DNA of 64,000 nucleotides from Paenibacillus sinensis. GTDB taxonomy: Bacteria > Bacillota > Bacilli > Paenibacillales > Paenibacillaceae. Both the position numbers and the translations under genes were made by a program. Positions 1 through 9,512 of the stretch are shown here, one piece after another. The first letter of the stretch is position 1. Each line of letters starts with the position of its first letter. Below the pieces are notes generated by a model that did not search any database, had not been told where the DNA came from, and saw nothing but the letters and a program-made list of their open reading frames with translations. Location of the stretch: contig NZ_JAHCMB010000116.1 in NCBI RefSeq assembly GCF_019904155.1, forward strand, positions 38,996 to 102,995, written 5' to 3'.

Positions 1-941
1 TTATCGTAGGCGTCCTGCGGAGTGAAAATTCCGCCTGAGCCGATAATCGGAAGCTGTCCTCCGGTCTGGCGGTATATGGCCGAGATAATCTCCGTCGAAC
101 GGTCCCGGAGCGGCTTGCCGCTGAGACCTCCGGTCTCCGATGCCCGCACATGACTCAGACCATTCCGGGAAATCGTCGTGTTGGTGGCGATAATGCCGTC
201 CACTCCCGCATTCGCGATGGTATCCACCATATATTCAAGCTCAGACGCGCTGACATCCGGCGCAATCTTGACCAGAATGTTCTTCTTAACCCCGCTCTTT
301 CCGTGCTGAAGCTCCATCTCGTCCTTCACTTCGGCAAGCAGGCGGGAGAGCTCGCTGCCATGCTGCAGGCTCCGGAGATCCGGCGTATTCGGCGAGCTGA
401 TATTGACGACAAAAAAATCACCGTACGGATACAGCGTACGGATACACTTCCGGTAATCCTCATGAGCTTCTTCATTCGGGGTCGTCTTGTTCTTCCCGAT
501 ATTGACTGCTACCGGAATGCTGCGGCGGCCTGCCGCTTTGAGCCGCTTAGCCATCGCGTCGGCTCCCTCGTTGTTGAAGCCCATCCGGTTGATCAGCGCT
601 TCGTCGCTCGGAAGGCGGAACAGACGCGGCTGTTCATTGCCGGGCTGTCCTTTTGGCGTGACCGTTCCAACTTCCATGAAGCCGAAGCCGATCGAGGAGA
701 AGCCTCCGATCGCCTGGGCGTTCTTATCCAGTCCGGCCGCAAGTCCTACCGGTGTATGAAAATGGAGTCCGAAAAGATCGACCGCAAGCTCCGGCGTCTC
801 CGGAACTCCGTACATCATGCGCAGCGACGCTTTCCCGCCCGGGAGGGCAGCTGACTTTTCCAGTCCCCCGATGACGAGATGGTGCGCCGCTTCCGGGTCC
901 ATTTTAAAGAAAAAAGGCTTGGCAAAATTTCGATACAACAC
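1..941 (-). CDS. pyrD: dihydroorotate dehydrogenase, class 2 (quinone-dependent), 3' end cut by window
   Basis: Oxidises dihydroorotate to orotate in pyrimidine synthesis, passing electrons from FMN to membrane quinone. The reverse strand reads MLYRNFAKPFFFKMDPEAAH at the N-terminus, the helical membrane-binding start of class 2 enzymes, then VGLAAGLDKN and VNISSPNTPDLRSLQ. The serine in NISSPNTP is the catalytic base of class 2 (class 1 has cysteine). Near the window edge it reads NTTISR and GGLSGKPL, the FMN/orotate region, and then IIGSGGI. The start is GTG at 941, eight bases after GAAGGAG. The frame is open to base 1, so about 313 residues are visible and only a short C-terminus is missing. 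A lone class 2 pyrD outside a pyr operon is unusual for Bacillus, whose enzyme is the class 1B PyrD/PyrK pair. Confidence 0.93.
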   Translation of the reverse strand, partial: MLYRNFAKPFFFKMDPEAAHHLVIGGLEKSAALPGGKASLRMMYGVPETPELAVDLFGLHFHTPVGLAAGLDKNAQAIGGFSSIGFGFMEVGTVTPKGQPGNEQPRLFRLPSDEALINRMGFNNEGADAMAKRLKAAGRRSIPVAVNIGKNKTTPNEEAHEDYRKCIRTLYPYGDFFVVNISSPNTPDLRSLQHGSELSRLLAEVKDEMELQHGKSGVKKNILVKIAPDVSASELEYMVDTIANAGVDGIIATNTTISRNGLSHVRASETGGLSGKPLRDRSTEIISAIYRQTGGQLPIIGSGGIFTPQDAYD

Positions 942-1124
942 CGCTCTCGCTCCTTCAGGCATAAGGTCTCATAATGATTTTAGCTTTTTCCGGGCGAAAA
1001 GAAAAGTTCCATGCCAAGGTGGATGAACAGGTGTGCCTTGCAGAGTATAGTATTTTTCTTGTAAACGCATTACAATGAAAGTGTAAAGCCTATATGAACT
1101 GATAGAAAAGGAAGGTCGAATCCT

Positions 1125-1262
1125 ATGTCAGCCAAACGCAAACCGCCAACTATTCAGCAGAAGAAAGAAGAGGTCAACCGCAAGGCGATTATCTGGGTCA
1201 GCATAAGCATCGCCCTGCTGGTTATTCTGTTCGTTGTGCTGTTCCTCGTTACCAGCAGCTAA
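1125..1262 (+). CDS. small single-pass membrane protein, unknown function
   Basis: A 45-residue protein too short for most gene callers. It begins MSAKRKPPTIQQKKEEVNRK, a basic cytoplasmic stretch, followed by about 22 hydrophobic residues (AIIWVSISIALLVILFVVLF) and ends LVTSS. The ribosome site AAGGAAGG lies a good distance before the ATG. The positive-inside pattern predicts the N-terminus in the cytoplasm. It stands alone between pyrD (divergent) and the L,D-transpeptidase (convergent). I do not recognise a named family; the composition and ribosome site support a real gene. Confidence 0.65.
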   Translation: MSAKRKPPTIQQKKEEVNRKAIIWVSISIALLVILFVVLFLVTSS

Positions 1263-1353
1263 TACGCGTTCACACCTGGATGCGCGGGATTCATCCGTTG
1301 TGTGCCAGGGCAGACGTCGCATTATCTCCACCGGTTGCGTGCTATCAGGCGTT

Positions 1354-2781
1354 CTAGTTCAGCCAGTGATATTCTTGGCGGGGGTTGGTCTGGTCACCGG
1401 CAGGTTTCGTCTTGAACGGCTCCAGCGGAACCACCTTGGTATCAGGTAAAAGCCCCCCTTCGGCGATATGCACCGGCGTTCCCTTGGGAACCAGATTGAA
1501 CAATTCCTCGATATCCTCACGCTTCATACGGATGCATCCGAGCGATTCATCCTTGCCGATACTGTCCGGTTCATTCGTTCCGTGAATGGCATAATTCGTG
1601 TCCGACAGCTGCATGCCCCGGCTTCCAAATTCGCCGTTATCGTGGCCATTGGGATTTACGACCTTAATGGAGATGATGAAGTCGCCGACCGGCGTCTTGC
1701 CTCCACCAAGACCCACTTCATAGCTTCGCAGGATCACTCCGCCGCTGGCCACCGCCAAGCGGTGTTTTTGCTTGTCTACGAGGATGGTCATCGGACTGGA
1801 CAGGAACGGAACTTCCTTCCCGCCTTGAGCTGTCGATGGAATGCTGCCCGGCGCCTCGGGCGCCCCTGCCGACGGCGCCGAACCTGCCGAGGCCTGAGCC
1901 AGCGCCTTCAGCGGGTCGAAGGCCTTCTCCATAAGCGGCGTCGTTCCGTACATCCAATTTCCTGGGAAATCACCGGTAAGCTGATCCAGTGAATCCGGGT
2001 AGCTGCCTGTCGATGCCTTGTAGGCCGCCATGGCGCTCCAGAGCGAGGACAGCTGTTCCTGCCGCTGCTGCCATTCCGCCCCTGACTTCTTCAGTGTTCC
2101 GGCATCCTCCGGCTTACAATTGCAGACAGCGGCGTTATAGGATTGGATCACGGATCGGCCGTTCTGCTGCCGATCTAACGTATAATCCACCGGCAGCCCA
2201 CCTTGCCAGAGCAGCCATTTGCCGTCCCGCTGCATGCCCAGCACAGCGGTCTTGGTGGACTCATCGGCACTGAGATCGCCGAGAGTTACGGCAATATCCC
2301 GGCGCGCTGCGGCCGCGCCGGTCTCCCGGGCGGTGAAGCGCAGCTCGTTCACCGCCGGCTCTGCGGCCTCGCCTGCCTGCGGCGCGGCCTGATCCTCCGG
2401 CTGCGACTCCTCCGCAGCCGCCCCTCCGCCGCCGTAACCATCGGCGGTTACGGCATCCGTGCTTCTGCCCGGCGCCGATGCACCGGCGGGCAGAAGCACC
2501 AGCAGCAGCAGCGCGAGGCTCAGCAGCAGCCGGCGGATTCGCGTCTTCCGCAGCGCTCGCTCGCGGGCGCTGCGGAGCAGGCCTTCCTCGTATTCCCGGA
2601 ACATGTCCGCCGGAATCTTGCTCTGCTCGAAGGCCTCGTACACGCTCCCTGCCCGGTTAAAGCAGTAGTTCGCTTTGCCTTCCTGCCCGCTTCTTTTATA
2701 TTCTCGGCCCAGCAAGTACCATGCCATTTTATTGTCGTGGTGCTTCTCCACGTATTCTTTGAGATACTGCAGATTCTTCAT
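1354..2781 (-). CDS. membrane-anchored L,D-transpeptidase (YkuD domain)
   Basis: Probably forms 3-3 peptide cross-links in peptidoglycan or attaches proteins to it, outside the membrane. The 475-residue product has a cytoplasmic N-terminal helical segment (residues 1-80, TPR-like KMAWYLLGREYKRSGQ), one membrane helix at about 84-103, a low-complexity Ala/Gly/Glu region, then the YkuD domain. The catalytic signature is HGTNEPDSIGKDESLGCIRM at about residues 398-417, with the nucleophile cysteine in the SLGCIRM part. The start follows GGAGG by five bases. The cytoplasmic TPR-like segment fused to an extracellular transpeptidase is a Paenibacillus-type architecture. It is transcribed alone, converging on the small membrane protein. 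Confidence 0.9.
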   Translation of the reverse strand: MKNLQYLKEYVEKHHDNKMAWYLLGREYKRSGQEGKANYCFNRAGSVYEAFEQSKIPADMFREYEEGLLRSARERALRKTRIRRLLLSLALLLLVLLPAGASAPGRSTDAVTADGYGGGGAAAEESQPEDQAAPQAGEAAEPAVNELRFTARETGAAAARRDIAVTLGDLSADESTKTAVLGMQRDGKWLLWQGGLPVDYTLDRQQNGRSVIQSYNAAVCNCKPEDAGTLKKSGAEWQQRQEQLSSLWSAMAAYKASTGSYPDSLDQLTGDFPGNWMYGTTPLMEKAFDPLKALAQASAGSAPSAGAPEAPGSIPSTAQGGKEVPFLSSPMTILVDKQKHRLAVASGGVILRSYEVGLGGGKTPVGDFIISIKVVNPNGHDNGEFGSRGMQLSDTNYAIHGTNEPDSIGKDESLGCIRMKREDIEELFNLVPKGTPVHIAEGGLLPDTKVVPLEPFKTKPAGDQTNPRQEYHWLN

Positions 2782-2844
2782 CTTGGCCTCCGTCGATATG
2801 CATAGAGCTGCTTCACTATTTATATCGGCCTTCGGGCGGCAAAA

Positions 2845-2880
2845 AGAAACCCCGCTCCATTATTTCGGAACGGGGTTTCT
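2845..2880 (-). terminator. rho-independent terminator of ferredoxin gene
   Basis: Ten-base perfect stem (AGAAACCCCG with CGGGGTTTCT) around a short loop. On the minus strand it is followed by TTTTT. It lies just after the ferredoxin stop and before the transpeptidase start. Confidence 0.8.
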
Positions 2881-2907
2881 ACTAAGCTGTAGGATCTGTC
2901 TAATGGT

Positions 2908-3204
<297 letters not shown>

Positions 3205-3232
3205 TTATAACGGTTGTCCGTTTCTTCTAGTC

Positions 3233-3261
3233 ATATTAATATAAATAGTCGCTAATTTCAA
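3233..3261 (-). promoter_or_regulatory. sigma-A-type promoter of ferredoxin gene
   Basis: On the minus strand TTGAAA, 17 bases, TAATAT, about 80 bases before the ferredoxin ATG. Consensus-like hexamers with ideal spacing; read by eye. Confidence 0.6.
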
Positions 3262-3281
3262 TCGAAGTCCCACTCTTTTAA

Positions 3282-3299
3282 CAAAAACGCCCAGGCGTT
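3282..3299 (-). terminator. short terminator directly after dinB
   Basis: On the minus strand AACGCCTGGGCGTT forms a compact hairpin followed by TTTGTT, starting at the dinB stop codon. Confidence 0.6.
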
Positions 3300-4595
3300 C
3301 TATTCATCTTCCCCCTGTGGAAGACGCAGCCGGTCCTTCTGCAGAGAGGTTCCGCGCTCTTTGTGATTGCGCAGCAGAGCCGCGTGGGGATCGTTCAGCA
3401 TGCCCGCTGTCAGGACAGCATTCTCGCCAAATTTGTTCCGGAGCATGTCCATTGTCTTGTTCAGCGATTCCTTCCTGGGCTGGCGCTCGTATTCGAACAG
3501 GTCGAGTTGAATCGCGGAGTCCTCCTTCGGCATGAGGCCGTAGAGCGTAACCCCGAGCAGCCGGATCGGACGGTCCTCGCTCCAATGCTTCCTGAATAGA
3601 CTGCAAGCGGCTTTAAACACATCCTCCGCAGACTCGGTCGGAACTTCAAGCTGGCTTGACCTTGTGATCGTCTTCATTTCCGGGGTCCGGACAGTGAGCT
3701 GAACCCCTGAAGCAACGAGCTTCTGCCGCCTCAGACGTCTTGCGACCTGATCGCTCAGGGAGAGCAGCACCGGGCGCGCTTCGCTCAGACCGGCAATATC
3801 ACCGGGAAGGGTAGTCGTATGCCCGATCGATTTGTTCGCCTCCCTTTCGGGGTTGACGGGAGCCTCATCGAGGCCGTTCGCTGCGCGCTTGAGCCATGAG
3901 CCCATGACTCCGAATATCTCTCTCAGCATATTTTCATCGGCAGCGGCCAATTGACCTATGCTTAATATGCCGAGGCGCTTCAGCTTCTCTGCCGTCTTCC
4001 CGCCAATGCCAAACAGCTCGCCGCATGGCCTGTTCCACAGTACCGTCGGTACATCGCGCAGGCGAAGGATCGAAATACCATTCGGCTTCTTGAGATCCGA
4101 CGCCATCTTGGCGAGCAGCTTGTTCGGCGCGATCCCGACAGAGCATGGGAGACCTAGCTCCTCCCGGATTCGCCGCTGAATCTCCTCCGCGATCTCCGGA
4201 GGCGTTCCGAACTGCCGGGAACCGGTAATATCCAGGTAGCATTCGTCGATGGACACGGCTTCCAGAAGCGGCGAATAGCTGTATGCAATTTCCATGAAGG
4301 CGGAGGAATAACGCCGGTACAAGTGGAAGTCGGGCTTAATGATGATAAGCTCGGGACAAATCCGCAGCGCCCGCTGCACCTGCATTCCTGTCGATATCCC
4401 CCGTCCCCGGGCCGGGTACGAGCAGGTAACGATAATCCCCTTGCGGAGCTCGACGCTGCCGGCGACGGCGGTCGGCCGTCCTTTATAGGCATCCGGATTC
4501 TCCGCCTCATGTACCGAACAGTAGAACGCGTTCATATCGACGTGGAGAATGACCCGTCCGCTGGATGGATAATACCGGTCTACCCTTTCGTTCAC
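3300..4595 (-). CDS. dinB: DNA polymerase IV (Y-family, translesion)
   Basis: Error-prone polymerase that bypasses damaged bases. The 431 residues contain the Y-family metal site HVDMNAFY near the N-terminus and the SIDECYLD motif at about residue 112, then the finger region with PNKLLAKMASDLKKPNG and the helix-hairpin-helix GIGGKTAEKLKRLGI. The C-terminal little-finger domain is followed by QLDLF at about residue 362, a canonical sliding-clamp binding peptide. The start is GTG, nine bases after AAGGAAG. The length is normal for the family. I see no LexA box (CGAACRNRYGTTYC type) immediately upstream, so SOS control is not evident here. Confidence 0.95.
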   Translation of the reverse strand: MNERVDRYYPSSGRVILHVDMNAFYCSVHEAENPDAYKGRPTAVAGSVELRKGIIVTCSYPARGRGISTGMQVQRALRICPELIIIKPDFHLYRRYSSAFMEIAYSYSPLLEAVSIDECYLDITGSRQFGTPPEIAEEIQRRIREELGLPCSVGIAPNKLLAKMASDLKKPNGISILRLRDVPTVLWNRPCGELFGIGGKTAEKLKRLGILSIGQLAAADENMLREIFGVMGSWLKRAANGLDEAPVNPEREANKSIGHTTTLPGDIAGLSEARPVLLSLSDQVARRLRRQKLVASGVQLTVRTPEMKTITRSSQLEVPTESAEDVFKAACSLFRKHWSEDRPIRLLGVTLYGLMPKEDSAIQLDLFEYERQPRKESLNKTMDMLRNKFGENAVLTAGMLNDPHAALLRNHKERGTSLQKDRLRLPQGEDE

Positions 4596-4891
4596 GTTCT
4601 CCCACTTCCTTCATTTAATACCCGTTCTTTTTCACCATATCGGTTCTGACATTATCCCATGCTATCAGCATACCCCCTTCAAGGAAGGTGGGTCAATCGT
4701 TTGGGCGGATCGAAAGCTGGAAGGACGTGAAGTCTGTCTGCTGTCGGTTCATCACACTGGCTTGAATCAGCCGGTCAGGCGAACGGCTTGCTGCCTGCTG
4801 CCCACGCAGGTGTTTGAACTCGGCATATTTGCAGGAGTTCTGGCGGTATGGATTGAATTATCTTTAGAATGAACAGGAGGGATTTTCAATC
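4596..4891. other. intergenic, no supported gene
   Basis: About 300 bases between dinB and the PfpI-like gene. One plus-strand frame is open through 4690-4870 and ends in a hydrophobic FELGIFAGVLAVWIELSLE, but it has no start codon or ribosome site, so it is at most a gene remnant. Nothing else is recognised. Confidence 0.4.
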
Positions 4892-5308
4892 ATGTTTTTC
4901 AACCGGAGGGTAGGAATCTTTTTATTTATCCTCATCATTCCTGGCGGTTATGGCGCAGAAAAGATTGAAATTCATAATTCAGCGGTCATACAATGGATTC
5001 AGGAACAGTTTACCAAAGTGGAGCTGCTTGCATCCGTTTGTACCGGAGCGTTTCTGCCTGCCGAGGCCGGACTGCTTGAAGGCAAATCCGCAACAACGCA
5101 TTGGATGGATATCGATCGGCTTGCCTCCGAATATCCAGACGTTAAAGTGTTGAGCAATAAGAGATATGTCGATGAAGGCCGCGTTATTACTTCCGGAGGT
5201 ATATCATCCGGCATCCTGATGTCTCTGCATGTCATTCGCCGCCTGATTGGCGAAGAGATCGCCTTGAACACAGCCAAACGGATGGAATATGACATTGCTG
5301 GCATCTAA
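4892..5308 (+). pseudogene. DJ-1/PfpI-family protein with an internal in-frame deletion
   Basis: Family members are about 190-200 residue class I glutamine-amidotransferase-like proteins. This frame is only 138 residues. It starts MFFNRRVGIFLF, matching the first beta strand, and then jumps directly to ILIIPGGYGAE, normally about 55-60 residues later. The lost part carries the conserved glutamate-containing segment. The remainder is intact: VCTGAF with the nucleophile-elbow cysteine (about residue 49), ATTHW with the histidine, and the TSGGISSGI strand. A good AGGAGGG site precedes the ATG, so it may still be translated, but an active site without the glutamate and a deleted core strand make function doubtful. 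The deletion is inferred from family knowledge, not alignment. Confidence 0.7.
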
Positions 5309-5434
5309 ACGAGGTGAATGAAGGAGAGGTCGGCTAAGCTCAAAAGAGCAACAGAGCAACAATTCCGGTTTGCGGCGTTTCCAATATATTTTCATGATTT
5401 TCATGGGATTCTGTCCATGAAGTGTGACTTCTCT

Positions 5435-5463
5435 GTTACATTCCCGCGTAAAAATGCTATAAT
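5435..5463 (+). promoter_or_regulatory. promoter of the cimA transcript
   Basis: GTTACA, 17 bases, TATAAT with an extended TG one base before the -10 (TGCTATAAT). A transcript starting near 5470 would carry a leader of about 330 bases before cimA, including the tandem repeats. Confidence 0.65.
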
Positions 5464-5520
5464 ATAAAAATTCATTCCCGATTTTTGACGTTTCCGCTGC
5501 ACATCGGCGAAGTAGACTCG

Positions 5521-5783
5521 TTACAGAGCGAAGTCAAAACCACGCCCAAGCGGCAAGTTATGCGGGGAATTATTCGGAAGCCTATGCTATCAAAACTAAG
5601 TCTACGCTTTCGAGGCAAGTTTTGCGAAGTTATTCAAGGAAGCTTATGCTATCAAAACTAGGTCTATGCTTTCGAAGCAAGTTTTGCGAAGTTATTCAAG
5701 GAAGCTTATGCTATCAAAACTAGGTCTACGCTTTCGAAGCAAGTTTTGCGAAGTTATTCAAGGAAGCTCATGCTATCAAAACT
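5521..5783 (+). repeat. 62-bp tandem hairpin repeats in the cimA leader
   Basis: Units begin at 5583, 5645 and 5707 with an exact 62-base period, and a fourth partial copy from 5769 runs straight into the cimA ribosome site. A diverged copy occupies 5521-5582. Each unit contains CAAAACT and, about 20 bases later, AGTTTTG, which can pair and enclose a second small hairpin GCTT-TCG-AAGC. The rest of the unit reads GCGAAGTTATTCAAGGAAGC. The copies differ at only a few positions, mostly outside the pairing segments. No T-box (AGGGTGG...GCG) motif or known riboswitch core is visible. Function unknown. Confidence 0.85.
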
Positions 5784-5798
5784 TTTAGGAGGACTCAA

Positions 5799-7418
<1,620 letters not shown>

Positions 7419-7451
7419 ACAGCTATCTACACCCCGCTTCGTCATGAACGC

Positions 7452-7498
7452 CAACAAGCCGCTCCTTCGCTCAAAGCGAGCGGAAGCGGCTTTTGTTG
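7452..7498. terminator. bidirectional terminator between cimA and the thioredoxin-like gene
   Basis: CAACAAGCCGCT pairs with AGCGGCTTTTGTTG around an inner CGCT/AGCG hairpin. It serves both converging genes. Confidence 0.85.
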
Positions 7499-7508
7499 TA
7501 TTTGATGT

Positions 7509-8108
7509 TTACCGATCAAGCTGCTTCAGCTTATCCTCCAGTTGCTCTGCCGTGATCCCTCCCAGAATCACTTCCGCAACGACGCCGTCCCGTCCAACCA
7601 GCACATTCGTCGGAAAGACAGCCCCGTTGTATTTCTCGAAAATATCCCCTTTGATATCGTACATGACGGGAAAAGATAGCTTGTACTTATCTGCAAATCG
7701 CTGCGCATTGGCTATATTGTCATAGCTCGTCACATTGATGCCGTAAATCTCCAGACGGTCGCCGAACTTCTCTGCAATCCGGTTCAGCTCTGGAGCCTCT
7801 GCCTTGCAGGGATCGCACCAGGATGCCCAGAAATTGAGGAGCACTGCCTTGTCCCGGACTCCATCTACCTTGTAGACAGTGCCGTCATCGCCGTTTGTAC
7901 TGAAAGATGGGGCCCGGAATCCAGGCTCGGGCCTGCTTTCAGACGAAGGATTTGCCGCTTCAATGGCGGCAGCGAGTAGCGGAATGTTGTTCACTGCATT
8001 TACCCGGTTAGTGGATTTTCCCGAAGCTTCCACGCCGCTGTTTACATACAGAACAGCAATAAATCCTAGCAGGCCAATGGCCACATTTCGAAAGATTGCC
8101 CTCTTCAT
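7509..8108 (-). CDS. TlpA/ResA-like membrane-anchored thiol-disulfide oxidoreductase
   Basis: 199 residues. It has an N-terminal membrane anchor (about residues 7-25), a linker, and a thioredoxin fold facing outside. The redox motif is FWASWCDPCKAEAP at about residue 95; the variable pair between the cysteines is Asp-Pro rather than the Glu-Pro of ResA. FPTNVLVG supplies the cis-proline region. Such proteins reduce cysteines of exported proteins, for example apocytochrome c. No cytochrome-maturation genes are nearby, so the substrate is open. The start follows AAAGGAAA. Confidence 0.88.
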   Translation of the reverse strand: MKRAIFRNVAIGLLGFIAVLYVNSGVEASGKSTNRVNAVNNIPLLAAAIEAANPSSESRPEPGFRAPSFSTNGDDGTVYKVDGVRDKAVLLNFWASWCDPCKAEAPELNRIAEKFGDRLEIYGINVTSYDNIANAQRFADKYKLSFPVMYDIKGDIFEKYNGAVFPTNVLVGRDGVVAEVILGGITAEQLEDKLKQLDR

Positions 8109-8304
8109 CCGCAGGTTTCCTTTGCTGGTAGAGTGATTTGGTCCTATTGTACCCTTCGAAAAGCATGTTTTATACCGGGGATCTATCGGAGATTATGATA
8201 CAATACAATCAGCATATTGCGCTTCCGGTTTGCACCGAACTGTCCCATAATAAAAAAAGGGATTTCGTCCAGGACGAAATCCAATGAAGAGAGAGGGGTG
8301 AACA

Positions 8305-8781
8305 ATGACAGCATACCAGGGTACAGCTCCAACCATTCAGCTGAAGCCTTCCGTCTATCAAGCGCTGGGGAAGCACTTGGCATCCAGTCTTCCGCACGAA
8401 GCGTGCGGTGTCCTGCTGGGTGCTGCCGCAGCGGGCGGCATGCGCATCGACACCTATGTGCCCATGCGCAACGTAGCGCCTGACCCGCTGCATGCGTTCG
8501 TGCCGCATCCGGCCGACTGGGTTGCGGCACTGTTCATGACGCCGCCTCCCATTGGCCTGTTTCACTCCCATCCCCGATCTGCTCCCTTCCCTTCTGCCGC
8601 CGATTACGCCGGTCTGCATGGGTTGGAGGAGCATTTCGCGGTCTATTTGATTGGTGCGCCAGGACCTGCCGCAGGCGAACCCATTCAGTTGAATGGCTAC
8701 GAAATCATCCGTACCAGAACCGGGCTCGGGCCTTTGACCTTGGGTCTCGCTGAAGCGCAGCTTCAGCTTCTGCTCAAGTAA
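8305..8781 (+). CDS. JAMM/MPN+ (M67) metallopeptidase domain protein
   Basis: A 158-residue stand-alone Mov34/MPN/PAD-1 domain. The zinc-site motif is complete: Glu32 in PHEACGVLLG, His87 and His89 in LFHSHP, Ser97 and Asp100 in PSAAD. Bacterial members act as isopeptidases or process ubiquitin-like/thiocarboxylate sulfur carriers. No MoaD/ThiS-like or E1-like gene is in the window, so the substrate is unknown. The start ATG follows GAGAGGGGTG. The last 19 bases overlap the convergent exonuclease gene, so the two 3' ends are interlocked. Confidence 0.88.
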   Translation: MTAYQGTAPTIQLKPSVYQALGKHLASSLPHEACGVLLGAAAAGGMRIDTYVPMRNVAPDPLHAFVPHPADWVAALFMTPPPIGLFHSHPRSAPFPSAADYAGLHGLEEHFAVYLIGAPGPAAGEPIQLNGYEIIRTRTGLGPLTLGLAEAQLQLLLK

Positions 8782-9512
8782 GCGTAAAGATCGCCAAGCG
8801 TCTCGACCTGCTTGCGGCTGGCAATCTCACTCAGATAGGAGACCCACAGCTTCGCTGTCATCTTGGAATCCTCCAGGGCATTATGCCGGCCATGGATCGG
8901 AATTCCGTGAACCGTTAGCAGCTCGTCTAGCGTGTAATTGCTGCGGTTCGGTTCCAGCCAACGCGCCAGCAGCATCGTATCCAGCACCCGGTGGGTCAGC
9001 TGAACCTTGGAAGTCTTCCAGAGCGCCGCGTTGAGAAAGGCTTTATCATGGGCGCTGGCGTGAGCGATCAGCACTCTTTTTTCCACAAAAGCCATGAAAC
9101 TATGAAGTCCGTCAATCAGCGATGGAGCCTTATCGCACATTTCATTCGTGATCCCGGTCAGCTCGGTGATATTCGCCGGAATGGCCGTCTGGCAGTTCAC
9201 CAGCGTGTAGAAGCATTCCTCTTCCTTAATCTCCTCACCAACAACCTTGATCGCGCCGATCGACAGAATCTCATCCCCGTGCTGGCTGGAGAAGCCGGTC
9301 GTCTCCAGATCGAACACAACCGTCTCAAGCTCGGACAAGGGGGTGTGCAGAACCTCGGGCCGGCGTTTCTCTCTCATCAGAGACCGAATGAACGCGAGCT
9401 GCTGGGCAGTCTGCTGCCCCGTCTCACCGCCACGGATCGAAGCGATCGCAGACGGCATCCCGCCATGTCTTAAGTTGTTCCAGAATCCGCCGCCTTTGTT
9501 CGGCTCCTTCAT
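8763..9512 (-). CDS. DEDDh 3'-5' exonuclease (DnaQ/PolC epsilon-like)
   Basis: A 249-residue single-domain exonuclease. All four metal-binding acids and the general base are present: Asp68 and Glu70 in VVFDLETTGF, Asp156 in HASAHDKAF, and His210 with Asp215 in HNALEDSKMT. It resembles the proofreading domain of PolC/DnaQ but has no polymerase. An extra 60 N-terminal residues are unassigned. The start overlaps the stop of the upstream nucleotidyltransferase by four bases (ATGA), so the two are translationally coupled and belong to the amt operon. DNA or RNA trimming is the family activity; the role here is not known. Confidence 0.88.
   Translation of the reverse strand: MKEPNKGGGFWNNLRHGGMPSAIASIRGGETGQQTAQQLAFIRSLMREKRRPEVLHTPLSELETVVFDLETTGFSSQHGDEILSIGAIKVVGEEIKEEECFYTLVNCQTAIPANITELTGITNEMCDKAPSLIDGLHSFMAFVEKRVLIAHASAHDKAFLNAALWKTSKVQLTHRVLDTMLLARWLEPNRSNYTLDELLTVHGIPIHGRHNALEDSKMTAKLWVSYLSEIASRKQVETLGDLYAYLSRS

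Noticed and set aside
5583..5783. CRISPR array
   Set aside because: Units are contiguous tandem copies with no distinct spacers and no cas genes are present.
5464..5798. T-box or SAM/leucine-type riboswitch before cimA
   Set aside because: No T-box AGGGTGG core, specifier hairpin or other riboswitch consensus; the leader consists of tandem repeats instead.
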